Shown here: one piece after another, positions 52,336 to 64,000 of the stretch
Layout: every line of letters starts with the position of its first letter
How positions within the stretch are numbered: the stretch's first letter is position 1
Assembly: GCA_023362775.1 (NCBI GenBank)
Contig: JALMGJ010000029.1
Location: 1,206,001 to 1,270,000, forward strand
DNA length: 64,000 nt
Direction of reading: 5' to 3'
DNA from: Charina bottae
Taxonomy: Eukaryota; Chordata; Lepidosauria; Squamata; Charinaidae
The notes under the pieces: generated by a model
Database searches by the model: none
What the model was told of the DNA's origin: nothing
What the model saw: the letters and a program-made list of their open reading frames with translations, nothing else
Program-made: the position numbers and the translations under genes

Positions 52336-54584
52336 TGTTGAAAGCTTTTCACTGTAGAGTTAGTAGGCCTGTACCCCAACCTAGCTGGTATGCATTAACC
52401 TTGTTCAGGGGGCAGGACTATTCATTTTTTAGATTATTTTTTATTATACTATATTATTTAGAGAAAATCTGTTGGAGAAAATCTATGTGGTTGCTAGAAG
52501 TCAAAAACAACACAGTGTAATATTACTGTATAATTCTTATAGGAAAATAATTTAATAAATAACAATTTAATTACATAAATAAATTAAAAATAATTTAATA
52601 AATATTAAATAAATATTACTTTAACTACAAAACTACTACAAAGAATAATAATGATAACAACAACAACAACAACAACATTGACTCCTTGGATAGTCCCATC
52701 TGTGGGGTGATGGTGGCTATTGGGGTTCCAGGCTTGAAGTAATCCAAACAACGTGTTGTAAGGCTAACAATATCTTTATTGATAGCATAAGGCAATAATG
52801 GATGTATAGTGCATTATTGCAAAAAGGAAAAACAAAGCATACACAGAGTTCCATCACCAGAATGGAAAGAAAACATCATGGTCTGTGCAAAAACCAGGCA
52901 TAGTTACAGTTCAGATACAAGTACATGTAGATAGCAGTCTACATAGAAGAAGCATAGGAAAAACATAAGTGAGATGAATACCCATGGTTCATAGCTGAAT
53001 TATACCCATGGTACACAATTCTGATTGGCTAGTATGGGCTAAGGTTACTTTTCAGGTTAACATTTTAGCAACAGTTGTACTTACTATAAACCGCCATGGG
53101 GTGGCGGTGTTGCATATTGGCTTTCCCTCGAGACTCTATTCTCATCGGAAAAGGACTGATAACTTCAATTGTTTTGGCTAGAGAACAGCACCTGTTGTTT
53201 ATGAGCTTTTTGTTATGGGAAAGTGCTTGCAACAGAGGGACTTGGAAATTTCCACTTTCCAGGCTAGATTCATAGTGTAGAAATACCATTCGCTTGATTC
53301 TACATAGAATACCTTTACCAAATACTTTAACACCATCAACCCTTGAGGTCAGTATTGACCACTTTGGAGAACCCTGCTCTAAAGTTATTCAAACTTAATT
53401 TTTTTAATTCTGAAAAAGGTTTAAAACAGTTTCCTAAAAAGTAAGCTGACCAACGTAATTTGGGGTTAGATGCTATTTAAAATTGGAGATCCAGTAATGT
53501 AAGCCTTTCTTGGGTAAATGAATGGTCAAAATTGTATGTGCAGGATTATTCAGAAGTAACATCACCTCCTATGCAGACTGTTCTTCCCTGAAAATTCCCA
53601 GCCTTTCAGCTCATTTATGTTTCAGTCAACACTATCTGCCTTCTCGAGCACTTGGAGATTGTACCATAGAGTCTGGTCCAGAGTCTGAGAAAGCAGGATC
53701 CAGGCCTGGTTAACCCTGACTCTGTAGGCTCAGTGACTTCAAGAGCCATTGGGCTCCTTCTGAAGATGAGCTTCCTGAGGGGCCCGTGACATGTACTGTA
53801 GCACTAAACCACCTTGATCCAGAGATCTTATTTAAAGGGTTTCTCATCAGGGATTCATAGCATTTCAGCTACCAGGATGTAATGACTTCTTAGCAGGACT
53901 CCCAAAAATCCAGTGCATTAATTGATGCTATTCAATAGGTGTGTGTCTGTACTGATGCTGTAGCCTTAAAAGAGCTGGACAGTCATTGCTTCTTTCTAAG
54001 GAACCCCAGGGGCGGTGGTGGTCATAGTGGGAAGATGGTGGGTCTCTTCCAAAGAAGTCTTAACACGGTCAGGAAATGATTAACCTTTCTTACTGGAAAG
54101 CCATGGCAGTCCTCAATAATCCTGCATATCCTCCTGAGACAATAATTCAGTGCTTCCTTTGCAGAAATGATTTATAGATAGCTTTATTTATATATAGCTG
54201 TGATGGTCCTGATCCTTTAGTTATTAATTCAGAGACTCTTACTACAAGCCGTCAAAGGATATGAAAGAGTTCTTTATTAAAGCAAGTGATCCTTTCCAAT
54301 GCAAAGACTAGACTGAGAACAAGCCCGCTCAAACGGCAGTTACATCTTCCACCTTCGTACCAGCCCCCCCCCCATTGGGGGATTCGCTTCGTGACAGCCC
54401 CTCCCTGCAATCTCACAGTTTCCATACCTTCCAGTCACAAACCCTTCACCAACAAGCTGATAGCACCATTCGGACTGGTCTTGGTGTCTGGTCGTTCGGC
54501 TAAACAACCCTAATCAACATTCCTCATGGCCCTGCAGGCATGCCAGACTACAACCCCATACTACGCTGGCAGGATGCTCCATCC

Positions 54585-54715
54585 TGACAATAGCTCTCTC
54601 TCTCAGCCCTAGGAAGGAGGCAATGGCAAACCACGTCTGACAAACCTTGCCAGGAAAACTGTAGGGACTTGTCCAGGCAGACTCCGAGAATTGGACATGC
54701 TTGAATGGATTAAAA
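54585..54715 (+). mobile_element. tRNA-derived SINE, tail part with Bov-B-like end
   Basis: CTCAGCCCTAGGAAGGAGGCAATGGCAAACC, CCTTGCCAGGAAAACTGTAGGGACTTGTCCAGGCAG, GAGAATTGGACATGCTTGAATGGATT: the plus-strand counterpart of the copy at 17.2 kb, lacking the head. Confidence 0.7.
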
Positions 54716-55507
54716 AAAATAGATAAAGACAGTATATTTGTAGTGGCTAACAAAAACAATTAATTCTATGCAGACATAATTGGGTAACAGCAAACAACAT
54801 TCTTAAAGACATAAAATGTCTAGCAGCAGGATAAGGCCTCCCACAAATATGGCATGACCCCTTGGGACAGCATATGGCCCACATTGAGAACAAATGTTCT
54901 ACACTACACAGCATTGCATTGAAAAAGGGGTGTCATGATGGCAGTACACTTGTGATGGTACAGATAGTAGAGCTCTGCTAGCTCCTGATTGTATAAGGGC
55001 AACGTCCAAAGTCTCTGACATCTGGGGGTGGGGTGGGGGGGGAAGCCTTCTCCTTCTACCTGTACACTGCCACTTCCTCAAGTCTTCCATCAGTGCCCAA
55101 GCAGACCTGGATTCTTGCCTCCATCATAGCTGGGGTACCTTTCTGAATGAGCTCATCCCATATTTCATCAGGCCGACCAATTTTTGAATGGGTCAGTTAA
55201 GCCTTTCCATTCTAGACCACATCCTGGCCTAACTCACCATCCTCCTCCACCACACATGACCCTGTCAGTGGTGGTGGACTTCACAGTATCTTTCTTGACT
55301 CAATCCTCCGTCAGCTCTCAGGGGTCCCACAAATTGTATGTACTTGTCCAAATCTGAGCTGCCTTGAATCACTTAATGACTCTCCTACTGTAGTGATGGA
55401 AGTAATGAAGCAATTAAAAGCTGTCAGGCTTCCCAGCCTGGATTCAGCAGTCCATCATAGATTGCTTGATACTTCACAGCTTAGTTCCTCAGCTGGATTT
55501 TGCAGAA

Positions 55508-55553
55508 ATTCACTTCACTTCACTTCACTTCACTTCACTTCACTTCACTTCAC
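55508..55553 (+). repeat. (TTCAC)n pentanucleotide microsatellite
   Basis: About nine pure TTCAC units. Confidence 0.93.
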
Positions 55554-55939
55554 TCTACTCAAGAATGATGCCATACCCAACAGTTGCATTGCTAGTGCAA
55601 ATATGTCTGATATACTGTACTCTTAGGGGTTTCAGTTTGAGGATTCTTCCTCCCACCCTTCCAAAGTTAAGGGTATTTCACGACGCACTTGGTGGCCTTG
55701 AAACTAAGTGGTTCTTGTTTGGGAAAAGCTAGTTTTTGCCCTGCCCACCTTTACAAGCAGCTTCCTTGTTATAAAAAATAATCATAGTACCAACCACAAA
55801 ACTCCTGTTAGGCCCCCAGGGTTGACCCATGGTCTTGTTTTCGTCTTGCCAACAGTCTCACCATCACATTGTGCAAGTATTAATAATAATGTGCTTCCTC
55901 AGTCCCTGCATGGTTTCCATTCCATTTTTAGAGCTAAAT

Positions 55940-56009
55940 CCCCTATGGATTTATGGATTTATGGATTTATGGAATCCCCTATGGATTTATGGATTTATGG
56001 ATTTATGGA
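55940..56009 (+). repeat. Duplicated 8-base (ATGGATTT) repeat block
   Basis: Two blocks of three to four ATGGATTT units separated by ATCCCCT. The second block repeats the first together with its CCCCT lead-in, a nested tandem duplication. Confidence 0.85.
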
Positions 56010-56302
56010 GGACTCTTGCTGGAGTCCCAGCTCAAGGCATGGAGAACTTTGCTCCAAGGCAAGATGAACAAGATATCTTCATCCTTCCAAAGCTCTCCTC
56101 TCCTCCTTATCCCTTGAGCTCGGCTCTTGGGGGTGACTACACCTAGGGAGGCTGTCAAGGAAATATTGAGTGCTCAGACCTGCCCAGCAACCATTCAGTA
56201 GTGGGGAGTTTCTAAGCCTTGCAAGAGATTGTTATAACAGCAGCAATACGTCTTCAGCTCAACATTTTATGAGGAAAACCATTATAAATCTATTCTTTAC
56301 AG

Positions 56303-56451
56303 TTGCGTTCAGTCTACGAGGACGTTGTAAAGGCCTTCAGAGCATACGATGTTGGTCGGAGTGGATTTGTTTCTTTGGAATATTTAAAATCGGTTCTTAA
56401 CACATTTATATTTCCAATACAGCAAGATGTCTTCCAAGAATTAATGAATAG
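56303..56451 (+). CDS. EFCAB6: EFCAB6 exon: EF-hand with degenerate loop
   Basis: Acceptor TCTTTACAG|T and donor GAATAG|GTAAGT, phase 0 to phase 2. Codes residues 303-352: YEDVVKAFRAYDVGRSGFVS, then LEYLKSVLNTFIFPI and QDVFQELMNR. Loop 318-329 starts with D and has G6, but ends in Y instead of E at position 12, so calcium binding is unlikely. The GFVSLEYLK-VL-TF block is strongly characteristic of EFCAB6. Confidence 0.95.
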
Positions 56452-57479
56452 GTAAGTGATATGCTATTTTTCTTTCGAACAAAGCCAACCCCGTATGATT
56501 TTATTATTCTTCCGAAAGTTGTATTCATAGTACAGCATGTACAGCGTAGGGACATAATTCATATATTTTGCTCTGTATGACCTGTTTATGGTACTATTGT
56601 GATATTTGGGTTTCCCTGCGGCATGATAATTTATAATATATAAACATTCCTCATCTCGCTCCAAGCTAGAATCCGGTTTAGTGTTTCTGCTAGAAGTTCC
56701 ATATGATTTTGATAAACCTCTCTGTATTGAACTGGTAGATGTTATTGAAGGAAATGGAAAGTCATCTAAAGGGAAATGATTGTTGTGCCCATTTCTGAAG
56801 TAAATCAATAGGGCTTATTTCTAAGGAGACACACATAAAATAGGACAGGGCATGCTTTGGAAAGGGTATGGAAGAGCTGCTTTGGAGCTTTTTACTATTA
56901 AGTAAAAGCTTTCAGGCTTTTGTGTGGGCCAGAAAAAAGATGCCATTGCTGTAAGGAGGCCCAGCGATGTTTAAAGTAGCCACAACTTTTTTCAGAATCC
57001 TGAAAAAAGCATGCATGCTTTAATGAACAGCAGGGAGATGCTATGCTCGTGGGAAAGTCAAAGAATTTCTTCAAACTCTTTTCAAAGCATGCACCGCCCT
57101 AATTTCCTCAAAAGAAATGCTTTGAAAATCCAAATGTGGGAAGTATTAAACCTTTTACAGAAAGTTAACTTGAAATATTTGTTTCTATATTTTGCGGGCT
57201 CTGGGGACCCTATAGTATTTTGGACCTTTTAAAGGTTATTCATGTTATTCATTTTTACCATTCTGAAAAAAAGAGCTTTGGTGGACTTATTTACATGAAG
57301 GCTGTGAAATGAATTTTAAATCACTGTGATCTCATAAGAATGGCTACATCCAACAATACAAGGAAACAACTGAAAAATAAAGAATTAGCTGTTTGGGGCT
57401 TCATTTGAGAAGAGGAATTGGGGTACGAACAGTTTTATTCCAGTCTCCAACCTTTCATTCTTAGGGAAGGTTGTTGAGA

Positions 57480-57945
57480 AGGTGGTCTGGCGTGCCATAA
57501 TATATTGATGGTGTTACCTCTGCTACATGAGTGCACTGATTATCAGTAGGCTTCTGAGTGCAATTCAAGGGGCTGGTTGCCATTTATGAAGCCCTACATG
57601 GCATAGAGCCTTGTTATTTATTTACTTATTATTTAAATTTGTAGTACCGCCCATTTCCTCTACACCAGGGAACTCTGGGTGGTTTACAACAATAAATTAT
57701 TTCAGGGATCTTTTTTCTCTCGTGGTTTCTGTTTGTCCTGTAAAATCTAAAAGAGTTGGCATGCTTTGGGTCCCATCTTTCATGCAATGCCATCTGATAG
57801 GACCTGGGATGTGGGTCTTCTCTGTCATGGCACCAGCCCCCTGGCACAGCATCCCCCACGCCCCCAAGATCCAAACAACCATAACCCTGCTCTCTTTCAG
57901 AGAAGCCTTAAAGCCCTGGCTCTTCGCCCAGCCGTTGGGCTAAGG
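57480..57945 (+). mobile_element. L2-clade LINE 3' fragment
   Basis: Broken frames resemble the L2 ORF end: SVGF-VQFKGLVAIYEALHGIEPC near 57.55 kb and ITLLSFREALKPWLFAQPL near 57.9 kb. A TATTTATTTACTT...CCGCCCATTTCC...CTCTGGGTGGTTTACAAC repeat block is inserted at about 57613-57700. Confidence 0.65.
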
Positions 57946-58937
57946 CAGAGCTTTCCAAACTTTTCATGTTGGTGACACACTTTTTAGACATGCATCATTT
58001 CATGACACACTCTTACAGAAAGACATCATTTCGCGACACACTCTTACAGCAGGGCACAAGGCAGGCACTAGGACCTGCACGGAATCACAGCAGGTTTGGA
58101 GGCAGCAAGGCACAAGGCAGGCACTAGGATCTGCGCGGAATCACAGCAGGTTTGGAGGTAGCAAGGCACAAGGCAGGCACTAGGACCTGCATGGAATCAC
58201 AGCAGGTTTGGAGGCAGCAAGGCACAAGGCAGGCACTAGGACCTGCGCGGAATCCTGGCAGGTTTGGAGGCAGCAAGGCACAAGGCAGGCACTAGGACCT
58301 GCGCGGAATCCTGGCAGGTTTGGAGGCAGCAAGGCACAAGGCGGGCACTAGGACCTGCATGGAATCACAGCAGGTTTGGAGGCAGCAAGGCACAAGGCAA
58401 GCACTAGGACCTGCGCAGAATCTTGGCAGGTTTGGAGGCAGCCAGGCACAAGGCAGGCACTAGGACCTGCGCGGAATCCTGACAGGGCAGGTTTGGAGGC
58501 AGCAGGGCACAAGGCAGGCACTAGGACCTGCGTGGAATCCTGACAGGGCAGGTTTGGAGGCAGCAGGGCACAAGGCAGGCACTAGGACCTGCGCGGAATC
58601 CTGGCAGGGCAGGTTTGGAGGCAGCAGGGCACAAGGCAGGCACTAGGACCTGCGCGGAATCCTGGCAGGGCAGGTTTGGAGGCAGCCAGGCACAAGGCAG
58701 GCACTAGGACCTGCGCGGAATCCTGTCAGGGCAGGTTTGGAGGCAGCAGGGCACAAGGCAGGCACTAGGACCTGCGCGGAATCCTGGCAGGGCAGGTTTG
58801 GGGGCAGCAGGGCACAAGGCAGGCACTAGGACCTGTGCGGAATCCTGGCAGGGCTCGCAGACAGCAGCAGCCGAGACACACCCAGACACTGCAGCCGACA
58901 CACTAACATGTCCCGACACACAGTTTGGAAAGCTCTG
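57946..58937 (-). mobile_element. hAT-type element with about fourteen minisatellite units
   Basis: Ends CAGAGCTTTCCAAAC and GTTTGGAAAGCTCTG; perfect 8-base duplication GGCTAAGG (57938-57945 and 58938-58945). The array (about 58035-58860) has 56-base units at its left part and 61-base units at its right part; they differ by a GGCAG insertion. Same unit as at 33.9 kb, opposite orientation. Inserted in an L2 fragment. Confidence 0.93.
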
Positions 58938-60142
58938 GGCTAAGGCATGGTATGGGCTGATTGCGTGTCGGCTTCCTCGTTTGAGTGTTTGCTGTTTCCC
59001 TGCTCAGCCATCTTTTCTCTTTGTAATGATTTTGATTGTTGTTTGACTTTTTATGTTTTTAATCTGTATGCCGCCTAGAGTCACTTTGTGCGGGCAGATT
59101 CGAAACAAACAAAGGGAGAAAATGAAATAAAGAATAGTTTCAGCAAAGGAAAAACGTATGCTACCAACAGCAGAGCACATATCATTCTTTAGCTCCTTAA
59201 AGCTGGAAAGCCTCACTGCTAATACAGTGTGCACTGAGAAAGGGTCAGAATCCGCTATGACCTCACTACGCTGTGTATTTACCAAATAAATCATAAATGA
59301 CTTCAAGTAATTTGCAACCATCTGTACTAATCATCAATTACTGCACTACTGAAAATACTGTGGCTATATTTCTGTCACTTCATTTTTAAAAAAGTTAAAT
59401 GTAGGCACGTCATTGTGATGATCATTGCTTATAGTTTTCCAGAGGGAACTTTTATTCTAGGCATTTATGTATTCAGTGATACCCCACCTTTCTACTCCAG
59501 CAAGAGGAAGTGCAGTGCCATTCTAATGAAGCTATAAACAGGGAAGCCCAAGTCTTAACTGCCATCTCTATTCAGGTGTCACTACACAGATATGCTAATA
59601 CTAAAGCTGCAGCATTGTGGATTCAGTTACAAAGATGTGATGCAGAAATGAAACATACAAGTGGCTTTCTCTAGATTCAAGATTAATTATGTTGGAAAGA
59701 TTTAAAGCAAGTTTTGCCCTCTGCTCTGGGAGTGTTCAAGATGTTGGGACCTGCTTTAAAATATTTTTTTCCATTTTGCATGAGATGGTAAGAAAGTATT
59801 TGTAATATTTATTGCATTGATAAAATATTCACGTGTCAACATTTTATTGCTGCTTCTGCTAGATGTTTTATGTTGTAAAATCTTGGATTGTCCATGATCC
59901 ATTCAGCATACATTCCATTGCAGAAGGGCCTGGAATTATGTGTACATTTCTAAGAATGGTATTGATTATTGTGTAAAGTTGTCAGTTATTATTGTCCTTA
60001 ATTCCACTGCTGGAAACTGTTGAACCTTGAGCTGTAAGACTAAATCCATAAAACAGTAAAACTGCTCTCTGCCATATGGCTCACCTAGCTAAAGTTGGGG
60101 ATCTGTTGTCTTCACTAGATACTAATAGTTCATGGTCTACAG

Positions 60143-60240
60143 CAGGGATATGAATATGGAGTTCAACTCCCAATGCTGGCTGGAGTATTCTGGGAGTTGA
60201 AGTCCACACATCTTAAAATGGCTGAGGTTGAGGAACCCTG
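60143..60240. mobile_element. Palindromic hAT-type MITE, diverged, with perfect target duplication
   Basis: CAGGGATATGAATATGGAGTTCAACTCCCA to GAGGTTGAGGAACCCTG, flanked by GTCTACAG on both sides (60135-60142, 60241-60248). The left arm is shortened. Confidence 0.85.
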
Positions 60241-60589
60241 GTCTACAGTGTTCTGTACTTGGTGGGAGATATGTAGAGAAGAAAAATGCTGTGTAATTTT
60301 CTCAGTGGACCAAACCAACTGCTCCAAAATTTCCTCTTCTGAGCTCAGAGAAATGGTCTCAGATGTACTGTTGATTACGCCCAGATTACTGGAGAACTAT
60401 CTCATTTCCCTGAAGGAAGTACTCCCTTATCCATGCTTAAAACTAATATTTTGGAGCTAGATGACCATGAGAAGCTTCCCTTCGGGGGAAGACGTTTGAG
60501 CAAGGGGTAATCACACAATTCAGACAGGATTAAGAGTAATAGATTCTGTAAATTCTTTTCAGTCCAGTTTTGGATTTGGATTTTAATTT

Positions 60590-60965
60590 GGCACAGAATT
60601 TGTTTTGGTCCGTGGAGTCCTTGGTGCTCTCTGAGCCTTGTTGTTTTCTTGCAGACATTTCATTGCCAGTCTAGGCAACATCTTCAGTGCAAAAAGGGAG
60701 TGGGACTTGCTCTCTGTTTATATACCATGGCTTGTCTTGCTTGTGTTGGTGGGGGTGTTGTTCTCCCCTTGGTAGTTCCTTGATTGGGCTGTTGTTTGCT
60801 ACTTGGTTGATTGACTGAGATAATAGTTCCTTGTTTTGGTCCCTTGGTCAAAATCTGAAAAGGCAGTCCCGACCATGGTATTTTTCTGTATTGCTTACCT
60901 AGTTCCATTGTTGATTTGATTTCTGTCTGCAAGTTGCAGAAACTCCTAATTATACTTTGATGCCA
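60590..60965 (-). mobile_element. Penelope-like element remnant with hammerhead-like motif
   Basis: On the minus strand, GCACTGAAGATGTTGCCTAG, CTGGCAATGAAATGTCTGC gives CTGAAGA, a TTGCC/GGCAA stem and GAAA, the layout of a Penelope LTR hammerhead. GAAAACAACAAGGCTCAGAGAG follows, a common reptile repeat context. Boundaries and class are not certain. Confidence 0.45.
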
Positions 60966-61265
60966 TGGTATCCGATAGGGTTGTTTCTAATCCTCTCCTT
61001 TAACATCTCCATGAGATTGTGAGTTGAGGCTATTGAGAGTTTTATCCATTTAAGAAGACCTTTGCTGCCTTCCAGCATGTTTCTCAGCTCGAGTCAAAGT
61101 CCTTCCCACCTTTAAATCCCAGAAAGGCTTAGAACCAGGCTATTGGAAGGACTGTGGACTCTCCCATCAACTCACCCAAGCTTAAGATGGTCATCAGAAG
61201 CCTCGTAACCTGATATAGTAGCCTCCATTTGTAGAGTGTCATTTCTTAGAAGGTAAGAGAAGGAT

Positions 61266-61597
61266 AGGGGCGTGGTGGCTCAGCGGGTAAGACGCCAGGC
61301 TTGTCGATTGGAAGATCGCAAGTTTGGAGGTTCGAATCCCTAGCCCTGCATGCGGAGTGAGCTCCCGCACTAGCCCCAGCTCTTGCCAACCTAGCAATTC
61401 GAAAGCATGCAAATGCAAGGAGATGAATAGGTACCACTTCGGTGGGAAGGTAACAGCTTTCCGCGTGTGTCATGCGGCCACACGACCATGGAAGCGTCTT
61501 CGGACAGCGCTGGCTCTTCGGCTAACAAACGGAGATGAGCACCGGCCCCTAGAGTCGGACACGACTGCACAAATGTGCGGGGGGAATCTTTACCTTT
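61266..61597 (+). mobile_element. Sauria-type SINE with target duplication
   Basis: Full-length SINE: head GTGGCTCAGCGGG, B-box GGTTCGAATCC, GAGTCGGACACGACTGC tail and CTTTACCTTTT end. AAGAGAAGGA precedes it and recurs just after it, a 10-base duplication. Confidence 0.93.
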
Positions 61598-62124
61598 TAA
61601 AGAGAAGGACAAATGTTTCTATCATTCAAAAGAAACATGGTTTTCTGTTCACAGATAAATGTAATAATTTTAATGGTTTTGATAGTTTTCTTTAACAGTG
61701 GTGTTGATTTTATAATAGTTTTACTGATTTGCCAGATTTTTACTTTCTCCAAAGGATGCACCTCCCAGACTTGTGACTGTGGTACTATGTTCTGTTAGAC
61801 ATTGCCGTTTTTCAATTTTCTCTAAAATTCTCTTTAGCCATTCAGTAGTTGTAAGTTTGGACAGGAACTGCCATATTGTCTCCATCTCAACCTCTCTGTG
61901 TTGATGAAAGGTTGAGAGTGGAGAACTTTATAGGTCTGGGAACTCAGAGTGCGGTTTCAGTTGTTCTTCAGACCTTCTTTTAGCTATGCCTACAATTACT
62001 GAAAGCCTAAAGAGAATTATAATTAAAATCTGTCCATATGCAAAATCCAGTTTGGATAAATCACCTATAACTTTATAAGGAAAACACAATATTAAAAATA
62101 TAAATATATTGTTTTGTTGTTCAG

Positions 62125-62235
62125 ATTTGGAATAAAAATATCCAAAAATATGGCTTGGGAGAAGTTTTTGGGTAAATTTCGAGATCCCTTGCTGTTTGAT
62201 AGCAGCCAAGCATCTACTAAAAGAAAACATCACAG
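62125..62235 (+). CDS. EFCAB6: EFCAB6 exon (last in window)
   Basis: Acceptor TTGTTCAG|A and donor CACAG|GTAGGA, phase 2 to phase 2. Completes Arg352, then FGIKISKNMAWEKFLGKFRD and a Ser/Lys/Arg-rich tail ending KRKHH. RFG-K-W-FL-F is the partner half of the preceding EF-hand and matches EFCAB6; it has no calcium ligands. The donor shows that the gene continues beyond the window. Confidence 0.92.
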
Positions 62236-62284
62236 GTAGGAGAGAAATTCCATTTATAGATTCCATTTATTTCCATGATTCCTG

Positions 62285-62722
62285 TAAAGATCCTCTGGCC
62301 CGTTTTCACCCTCACATGTACAGAGAAGAGCAACAAAGATGGTGGGGGGCTTGGAGGCCAAATCCTACGAAAAGCAGTTAAAGATACTGCTTAGCCTAAA
62401 GAAGAGACATGATGGCAGCGTTCCACTACACGAAGGGGTGTCACATGGAAGAGGGTGTGGCTTATTCTCCAGAGCACGTGAGGGTAAGAGAAGAACCAGC
62501 TTTACAGAGGGAGATTCAAACTCAAAGAAGGAGGAATTTCCTGATTGTGAGAGCTATGAAGCAGTGGACCAGCCTGCATCCTAGAGTTCTGGGGGCTTTC
62601 AAGCAAAAATTGGACAGCCATTTGTCTGGGTTGATCTGAGGACTCCTGCCCTGGGCAGGGTGGTTGGACTCGAAGACCTCCAAACCAACCCTATGATTCT
62701 ATAATTCTATGATTCTATGTTT
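62285..62722 (+). mobile_element. CR1 LINE 3' end
   Basis: Block AGAAGAGCAACAAAGATGG, TTAGCCTAAAGAAGAGACATG, GGGCTTTCAAGCAAAAATTGG, GGTTGGACTCGAAGACC, and a tail of three ATTCTATGATTCTAT-type units. The longest CR1 piece in the window. Confidence 0.85.
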
Positions 62723-63612
62723 CACATATTGTATGGCAGCAAATTCAGATTTGCCGTGAGTATAAACTTGAAAAGAAGTCATAGCAATTCCCAGCTTTAT
62801 GAATAATGTACTTCTGTGTTACTGGTTGCCATGTTCACATTCTATATACTGTATAGAGGAACATTCTTCAAACATCTTGGATATTCATCTAAAATGTGAT
62901 ATCTGAATACCCAAGTGTTAATGTGGAACAAATCTTTTCTTCTTGCTCTTAGAATCCTTTGCTGTAGTGAGTTTTGAAGGTCTACTATTAGAAACTTGTA
63001 CATTAAAAGAAAAAGAAAAACCTCCACCCACCCTTCGTATTTTATTATAGAATACTTGCATATTGCAAAGTGTTCTTTAATATATATTAGGAGAACATAT
63101 ACTCATAAGCATAGAATATTAGTTGGGCTGCAAATCACTGGCTGGATTTTAAGGTTAGTGCCTCCCCATGTAAATTATATCCTAAATTGCAACTGCTTAT
63201 TGCAAAGGATGAAGAAAGATGGGCACTAATCGAGTTACCTTGGAGGAAAAGGTGCCCATCATATATTCTTCTTGAAAAATCCCTAATAAACTACCGGGAA
63301 ATTGCACCACATGGCCTAGAAAAACCTTGCTTTACTAAAAGAGATTGGAATATGGGGGTCTGCTTTTGTCTTTCAAAAATCTCATAAGATTTTGAGAGAT
63401 GTTCCAAATTTTAGCACATTGTATGGAAGATGGGGGAGGGAGAGAATGAGAATTAAGAAGGCCTTATGCACAATCTCCATCTGTTGATCATTCTTTATGT
63501 ATAAGCAATTTGCACCAAGGTTTTGCACTGTATGATTATGGATTCAACATACAAGATGCCAGGCCGGGGGGGGGGTTGAGTTTGACCTGGTAGAGCAGTC
63601 CTTTTTCTCTTC

Positions 63613-63645
63613 CCAGTCCTTCCCTTCCCTTCCCTTCCCTTTTCT
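63613..63645 (+). repeat. (CCCTT)n microsatellite
   Basis: About five CCCTT units, then T-rich. Confidence 0.85.
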
Positions 63646-63899
63646 TTTCCTATCTTTGAAACAGAAATGGATTATAACATATTCTAGGCAATTTTCCTCC
63701 ATTTTCCATCTCAGTTCTGTCTGAGAAAATTGCTCTACTTTATATTTTAGGAAAAATCACTGAACATTTAGAAAAATTCAAATATATGCCTTGGATATAA
63801 CGAGTTTCAATTAAACGCTTCTGAAATTGTTCTCTCCTGGCAGCCCAGTAAGATGTATGGATTCATGCCAGATATAATTTATGATGCAACCATCTCTGC

Positions 63900-64000
63900 T
63901 ATAGAATCATAAAATCATAGAATGTAAGGGTTAGAAGGGACCTTCAAGATCATCTTCTCCAACTCCCGTTGAGTGCAAAAAACCAATATTACAGCAGAGT
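63900..64000 (-). mobile_element. CR1 LINE 3' end, cut by the window edge
   Basis: TATAGAATCATAAAATCATAGAATG, then GAAGGGACCTTCAAGATCATC, is the reverse complement of a CR1 3' end. Confidence 0.8.

Larger units (their letters stand above)
51873..56302 (+). other. EFCAB6 intron (phase 0)
   Basis: Contains one CAAGATGGC repeat, a SINE tail at 54.6 kb and short tandem repeats at 55.5 and 55.95 kb. The 52.7-54.5 kb part looks like decayed retroelement sequence but no class can be given. Confidence 0.75.
56452..62124 (+). other. EFCAB6 intron (phase 2)
   Basis: Contains an L2 fragment, the largest hAT minisatellite element, a hAT MITE, a Penelope-like remnant and a Sauria SINE. Nothing recognised at 56.5-57.4, 59.0-60.1 and 61.6-62.1 kb. 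Confidence 0.8.
62236..64000 (+). other. EFCAB6 intron (phase 2), continuing past the window
   Basis: Holds two CR1 ends and a (CCCTT)n tract. No further exon with good borders was found up to 64000. Confidence 0.7.

Overview
The window looks like nuclear DNA of a squamate reptile (lizard or snake; species not determinable). The evidence is spliced, intron-rich coding sequence of vertebrate type, two RTE/Bov-B LINEs, about a dozen tRNA-derived SINEs with a Bov-B-like tail and an ACCTTT-type end (Sauria SINE), 5S-rRNA-derived SINEs, CR1 and L2 LINE remnants, Penelope-like pieces and many short hAT-type elements. No bacterial, organellar or viral gene organisation was seen.

The one host gene I can support is the 5' part of EFCAB6 (EF-hand calcium-binding domain protein 6) on the + strand. 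Nine exons (21643-21810, 23350-23570, 25907-25989, 28157-28223, 38080-38216, 43005-43120, 51754-51872, 56303-56451, 62125-62235) have AG/GT borders and compatible phases. Together they give about 389 N-terminal residues of a protein that is about 1,500 residues in human; the gene runs off the right edge. The start codon lies 5 bases inside an exon with a strong acceptor, so at least one non-coding exon lies upstream. The likely promoter is a CpG island at about 12.8-13.75 kb with an RFX X-box between two CCAAT boxes, a typical arrangement for a ciliary or axonemal gene.

Layout: 1-12.8 kb, repeat-rich intergenic DNA; 12.8-13.8 kb, CpG island; 14.2-17 kb, a 5'-truncated Bov-B LINE split by a hAT-type element; 17-21.6 kb, SINEs and microsatellites; 21.6-64 kb, EFCAB6 exons inside introns loaded with repeats. 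A complete Bov-B insertion (45139-48424, minus strand) has a perfect 16-base target duplication and only two in-frame stops in its long ORF. It is a plausible relative of the machinery that moved the surrounding Bov-B-tailed SINEs.

The most unusual structures are: (1) a Sauria SINE whose 12-base target duplication encloses an extra 118 bases copied from a site about 0.55 kb away in the same EFCAB6 intron, suggesting template switching onto the host pre-mRNA; (2) a hAT-type short element carrying an expandable 56/61-base minisatellite, present three times with perfect 8-base target duplications; (3) a Penelope-like insertion with two inverted arms, each with a hammerhead-like core, inside a 15-base duplication; (4) tandem amplification of a 102-base tRNA-head unit inside another SINE at two loci. 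All boundaries and counts were read by eye and were not checked with alignment software.
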